Of a DNA stretch of 7,314 nucleotides, positions 4,470-7,314 are shown one piece after another (the stretch's first letter is position 1; every line of letters begins with the position of its first letter). Under the pieces are notes generated by a model. That model ran no database searches. It was not told the origin of the DNA and saw only the letters and a list, made by a program, of their open reading frames with translations. Made by a program: the position numbers and the translations under genes. The stretch is from an uncultured Erysipelotrichaceae bacterium (GTDB lineage: Bacteria > Bacillota_I > Bacilli_A > RF39 > UBA660), in the NCBI GenBank assembly GCA_902795725.1, contig CADBLY010000085.1, positions 1-7,314 on the forward strand. Reading direction: 5' to 3'.

Positions 4470-7034
4470 ATGAAAAGAAGTAAAAAAACATATATATTAG
4501 CCTTTGTTATACCAATTGCAATAATACTAATACATATAATGAGTATGGAATTATTAAAAGGAAATTATATTAGAAAAGGAGAAAATTTCTTACTAGCAGA
4601 TATGGCTAGTCAATATAATTCTATATATGCATATATTTGGGATGTTTTAAGAGGTAATGATTCCATTTTTTATTCCTTTGGTAAAGGTTTAGGTGGAAAT
4701 ATGGCTAGTACAATTGGCTATTATGCTTCCAGCCCTTTAAATATATTATATTTATTATGTCCTAAACTAGAAATCCCATCAATGACATTCATTATTTATT
4801 TAATAAAAATAGGTTTATGTGGTTTATGCATGAATATCTATCTAGATAAAAAGTTTAACAGTAAATCTAGTATTATCTTTAGTTTGATATATTCTTTAAG
4901 TGCATATACTGTAAACTATTATTTTAACAATATGTGGCTAGATGTATTATATTTATCACCACTTGTTATGTTAGGTATTGATAAACTAATCAACACTAAA
5001 AGTATTATGTTTTACACTATCTTTTTAGCGCTTGCAATTATCTTTAATTTCTATATAGCTTATATGCTATGTATATTTTGTGTAATATACTTTATATATC
5101 AATTGTTTTTAAAGTATAAAATAAAAGAGTTTAAAGAGTATAAAAGTATTATTATTAGATTTGCATTAGCATCATTATTAGCTGGTGGAATATCTTTGTT
5201 TTGGTTACTACCAGTCATAATGAATTTAAAAGAAGTAATGCGTTTTTCCTTAGATAAATCCTTACTAAATATTAATTTTCATACATTTTTAAAAGATTTC
5301 TTATCTAACATATTACCTAAAATATACCTAGGAAGTCATAATACCACATCCGTATTGAGTCGTAATCGTCCTAATCTTTATTCCGGTATGCTCCCACTTA
5401 TACTTACGTTTATGTACTTCTGTAATAAAAATATAAAAGTAAAAGAAAGAATAATTAGTGCTGTTATTTTATTGTTCTTTATAGCTAGTTTTATGATTCC
5501 ACATTTAAATTTATTCTGGCAAGCAGGATCATTTCCAAATGGTTATATATGTCGTTATAGCTTTTTATATACATTCTTTTTACTTTTATTATCTGCTCGT
5601 TGCTTTACTAACTTAGGAAAAATTAATATTAGATATTTTGTTATATTTATATTAATATATACCTTTTTAACTTATAAAGTATCTACTCAGTATCTAGTAT
5701 TTATTGAAAAGAGTGATTTAATTATTAGTTCTATTTTTATTCTAATCTATTTAATAATATTAGGATTAAAGATGTATTTAAAGAAAGACAAAATAAAAAA
5801 ATCATTAAATATTCTTTTGTTAATTACAGTTATCATCGAATTATTTATTAATTTTAAATTATGCTTCCTAACTAATAGTGATATGAAGATGACAGGAAGT
5901 TATCATAATTACTATGAAGGAGCATGCCCTGTATTAAATAATCTAGATCCTAAATTTCACCGTGTAGATGGAGAATATCGCTATAGTTACTTAGATAGTT
6001 GGGTATGTAAAAATAATACTCTTACAACATCTTTATCAACCAATAATGGGGATTTATATAGATTCTGGATGAATAATGGTGGTAGTGTTACCTATACAAC
6101 TATTTTCTATGATTTAAATAAACTGCCAATATTTGATTCCTTATTTGGTGTAGAATATGTCTTTAGTGATGATGAATTACAAGATTCACTATATAAGTTT
6201 GAAACTAACTTCACCGTAAAAAAATTTAGTTATGTTAAAAACAACGAAGAAATTAAAACCAAATATGTCTATAAGAATCCATACGCTTTATCATTAGGGT
6301 ATTTAATACCTAAGAATAATCAAAAAATATATAAATCTATAAAGACAAAAAACAGTTATCAATCATTAAATAGATTAATGAAAACATTAACTGGTAATGA
6401 TAAAGATGTATTAATACCATATAAACAAAAATATAAAGGTAAAGGTATATATGAATTAGACATCAATAATGATAGTAAATATATATATATAAGTTTTGAT
6501 TATGATGTATCTATTAACTGGACTATCTATGATTCAATTTATATAAATGATGAATATGTAACAAGTTCCAATAGTGAAGAAATAGGCCATATAAAACTAG
6601 ATAATAAGTATCCAAATAGTAAAATAAATATTAAAGTTGGTAGTACAGAAACCAAAGAAAAACCTAAACCAATGGTTGCGTATTATATGGATTTAGACAC
6701 CTTTAAAGAAGATATTAATATATTAAAAAAACATCAACTTAAAAGTGTTGAAGTAAAAGGAAATAAAGTTCGAGGTAAAATTAAAGTAGATAAGCCATCA
6801 ACTCTATTCACATCCATTCCATATGAAAAAGGATGGAAAGTATATGTAGATGGCAAGAAAACATCCTATAATAAAGTGGCGGGAGAATTTATAGGTATTG
6901 ATCTTAATAAAGGTAAACATACAATTAAAATGGTTTATTATCCACATCATCTAGGAATAGGTATTATAGGTAGTATTTTATCAATAGGAATACTATTATT
7001 ATATGAGAGACTTTACAGAAAAAATGTCAAATAA
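4470..7034 (+). CDS. YfhO-family polytopic membrane protein (GT-C-like, probable cell-envelope glycosylation)
   Basis: This 854-residue protein has about 13 hydrophobic segments: one near 8-28, a block at roughly 106-250, a block at 304-462 and a last one at 826-845. A large extracytoplasmic domain lies at about 463-825. The first outer loop has ADMASQYNS (43-51) and YSFGKGLGGN (68-77), the D..xQY and G-rich signatures of YfhO proteins and GT-C glycosyltransferases, with Asp44 the candidate catalytic acid. Further family marks are NNMWLD (153-158), FPNGYICRYSF (355-365) and the C-terminal YEKGWKVYVDG (785-795) before the last helix. In Bacillus subtilis and Listeria, YfhO-type proteins add sugars to lipoteichoic acid using undecaprenyl-linked donors made by a CsbB-like enzyme. 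That role is inference here, since no CsbB or GtcA partner lies in the window. The positive N-terminus (MKRSKK) implies an N-in topology. The start is set by GAGGT at 4458-4462. Length and ends look complete. Confidence 0.88.
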   Translation: MKRSKKTYILAFVIPIAIILIHIMSMELLKGNYIRKGENFLLADMASQYNSIYAYIWDVLRGNDSIFYSFGKGLGGNMASTIGYYASSPLNILYLLCPKLEIPSMTFIIYLIKIGLCGLCMNIYLDKKFNSKSSIIFSLIYSLSAYTVNYYFNNMWLDVLYLSPLVMLGIDKLINTKSIMFYTIFLALAIIFNFYIAYMLCIFCVIYFIYQLFLKYKIKEFKEYKSIIIRFALASLLAGGISLFWLLPVIMNLKEVMRFSLDKSLLNINFHTFLKDFLSNILPKIYLGSHNTTSVLSRNRPNLYSGMLPLILTFMYFCNKNIKVKERIISAVILLFFIASFMIPHLNLFWQAGSFPNGYICRYSFLYTFFLLLLSARCFTNLGKINIRYFVIFILIYTFLTYKVSTQYLVFIEKSDLIISSIFILIYLIILGLKMYLKKDKIKKSLNILLLITVIIELFINFKLCFLTNSDMKMTGSYHNYYEGACPVLNNLDPKFHRVDGEYRYSYLDSWVCKNNTLTTSLSTNNGDLYRFWMNNGGSVTYTTIFYDLNKLPIFDSLFGVEYVFSDDELQDSLYKFETNFTVKKFSYVKNNEEIKTKYVYKNPYALSLGYLIPKNNQKIYKSIKTKNSYQSLNRLMKTLTGNDKDVLIPYKQKYKGKGIYELDINNDSKYIYISFDYDVSINWTIYDSIYINDEYVTSSNSEEIGHIKLDNKYPNSKINIKVGSTETKEKPKPMVAYYMDLDTFKEDINILKKHQLKSVEVKGNKVRGKIKVDKPSTLFTSIPYEKGWKVYVDGKKTSYNKVAGEFIGIDLNKGKHTIKMVYYPHHLGIGIIGSILSIGILLLYERLYRKNVK

Positions 7035-7054
7035 ATAAAAAATAAAAAAATATA

Positions 7055-7083
7055 TTGTTATTTAAAAAAAAATATGATAGAAT
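7055..7083 (+). promoter_or_regulatory. Promoter of the pilin-like gene: -35, 17-bp spacer, extended -10
   Basis: TTGTTA (7055-7060) and TAGAAT (7078-7083) are separated by exactly 17 bases. A TG at 7075-7076 makes the -10 an extended one (TGATAGAAT). The stretch upstream of the -35 (about 7029-7054) is pure A/T with long A runs, resembling an UP element. Initiation near 7090 gives a 26-base leader with a canonical AAGGAGG site (7102-7108), 7 bases before the ATG. This is the most complete expression signal set in the window. Confidence 0.65.
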
Positions 7084-7115
7084 GAAATTGTAAAAAAATA
7101 GAAGGAGGCATTAAA

Positions 7116-7314
7116 ATGAAAAGAAATAAGAAAGGTTTTACATTAATTGAATTATTAGCTGTATTAGTAGTATTAGCCATTTTAGCGCTTATCACAGTTC
7201 CAATTGTTTTAAATATTATCAATCAAGCAAGAGAAAAGGCAAGACTTAGAAGTATGGAAGGATATGCTAAAGCTGTTGAGAGTGCAGTATACGTATTTGA
7301 AATGGAAAATCCTA
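7116..7314 (+). CDS. Type IV pilin-like protein, N-terminal part (cut by the window end)
   Basis: Sixty-six codons are visible before the window ends, with no stop. The short basic leader MKRNKKG is followed by FTLIELLAVLVVLAILALITVP: a class III prepilin signal with cleavage expected between Gly7 and Phe8, Glu12 at mature position +5 and a hydrophobic stretch of about 20 residues. After it comes an amphipathic helix start (NIINQAREKARLRSMEGYAKAVESAV). Such proteins are cleaved and N-methylated by a PilD-type peptidase on the inner face of the membrane and assembled into a pilus or pseudopilus. No peptidase, ATPase or PilC-type platform gene lies in the window, so whether it is a major pilin, a minor pilin or a competence pseudopilin cannot be said. 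An AAGGAGG site 7 bases upstream fixes the start. It has its own strong promoter, separate from the YfhO-family gene. Confidence 0.9.
   Translation, partial: MKRNKKGFTLIELLAVLVVLAILALITVPIVLNIINQAREKARLRSMEGYAKAVESAVYVFEMENP

Noticed and set aside
4249..4491. Open frame of 80 codons on the - strand across the activase end and the next gene start
   Set aside because: It runs across a terminator, a promoter and two well-supported gene ends on the opposite strand; its composition is antisense-like.
6481..6492. TA dinucleotide run
   Set aside because: It encodes part of a beta-strand-like Tyr/Ile segment in the YfhO-family protein and reflects AT-rich codon use rather than a functional repeat.
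7035..7072. Candidate terminator after the YfhO-family gene (AATAA/TTATT pairing)
   Set aside because: The stem is 5 bp of A/T pairs with a long loop and is followed by A rather than T. No intrinsic terminator is visible here, so some read-through into the pilin-like gene is possible.

Overview
The window comes from a very AT-rich bacterium, with A/T-dominated intergenic DNA and AGA-biased arginine codons. It carries Bacillota-style signals: extended -10 promoters, AGGAGG/GGTGAT Shine-Dalgarno sites and short hairpin-plus-T terminators. The gene content points to an uncultured anaerobic member of the Bacillota, in the broad neighbourhood of gut-type Bacilli/Clostridia lineages: an archaeal-type AspRS, an oxygen-sensitive type ATP-driven Fe-S activase system, a YfhO-family membrane protein and a type IV pilin-like protein. 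The lineage is inference. TGG encodes Trp and TGA acts as a stop at 3460-3462, so there is no sign of the Mycoplasma code. All genes lie on the + strand and no gene-free stretch exceeds about 110 bases.

Layout. (1) 1-1430: a single-gene unit with an extended -10 promoter, the archaeal-type/nondiscriminating-family aspartyl-tRNA synthetase (63-1367) and a good intrinsic terminator (1406-1430). (2) 1474-4399: a three-gene operon with a DUF2229/COG3580-type protein, a COG3581-type protein and a COG1924/HgdC-type ASKHA ATPase whose start overlaps the preceding gene by 8 bases. A terminator that includes the last stop codon closes it. (3) 4470-7034: an 854-residue YfhO-family polytopic membrane protein with its own likely promoter. 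(4) 7116 to the window end: the 5' part of a type IV pilin-like gene behind the most complete promoter in the window.

How the parts fit. The three-gene operon is the most interesting part. Its proteins look like the separated, reordered modules of the large fused 'acyl-CoA dehydratase activase' proteins of anaerobes: an ATP-hydrolysing [4Fe-4S] electron injector plus two HgdB-like candidate cluster-binding subunits with matching cysteine layouts. None of the genes of a 2-hydroxyacyl-CoA fermentation pathway lies nearby, so the substrate is unknown. The synthetase, the YfhO protein and the pilin are separate transcription units with no evident functional link to it.
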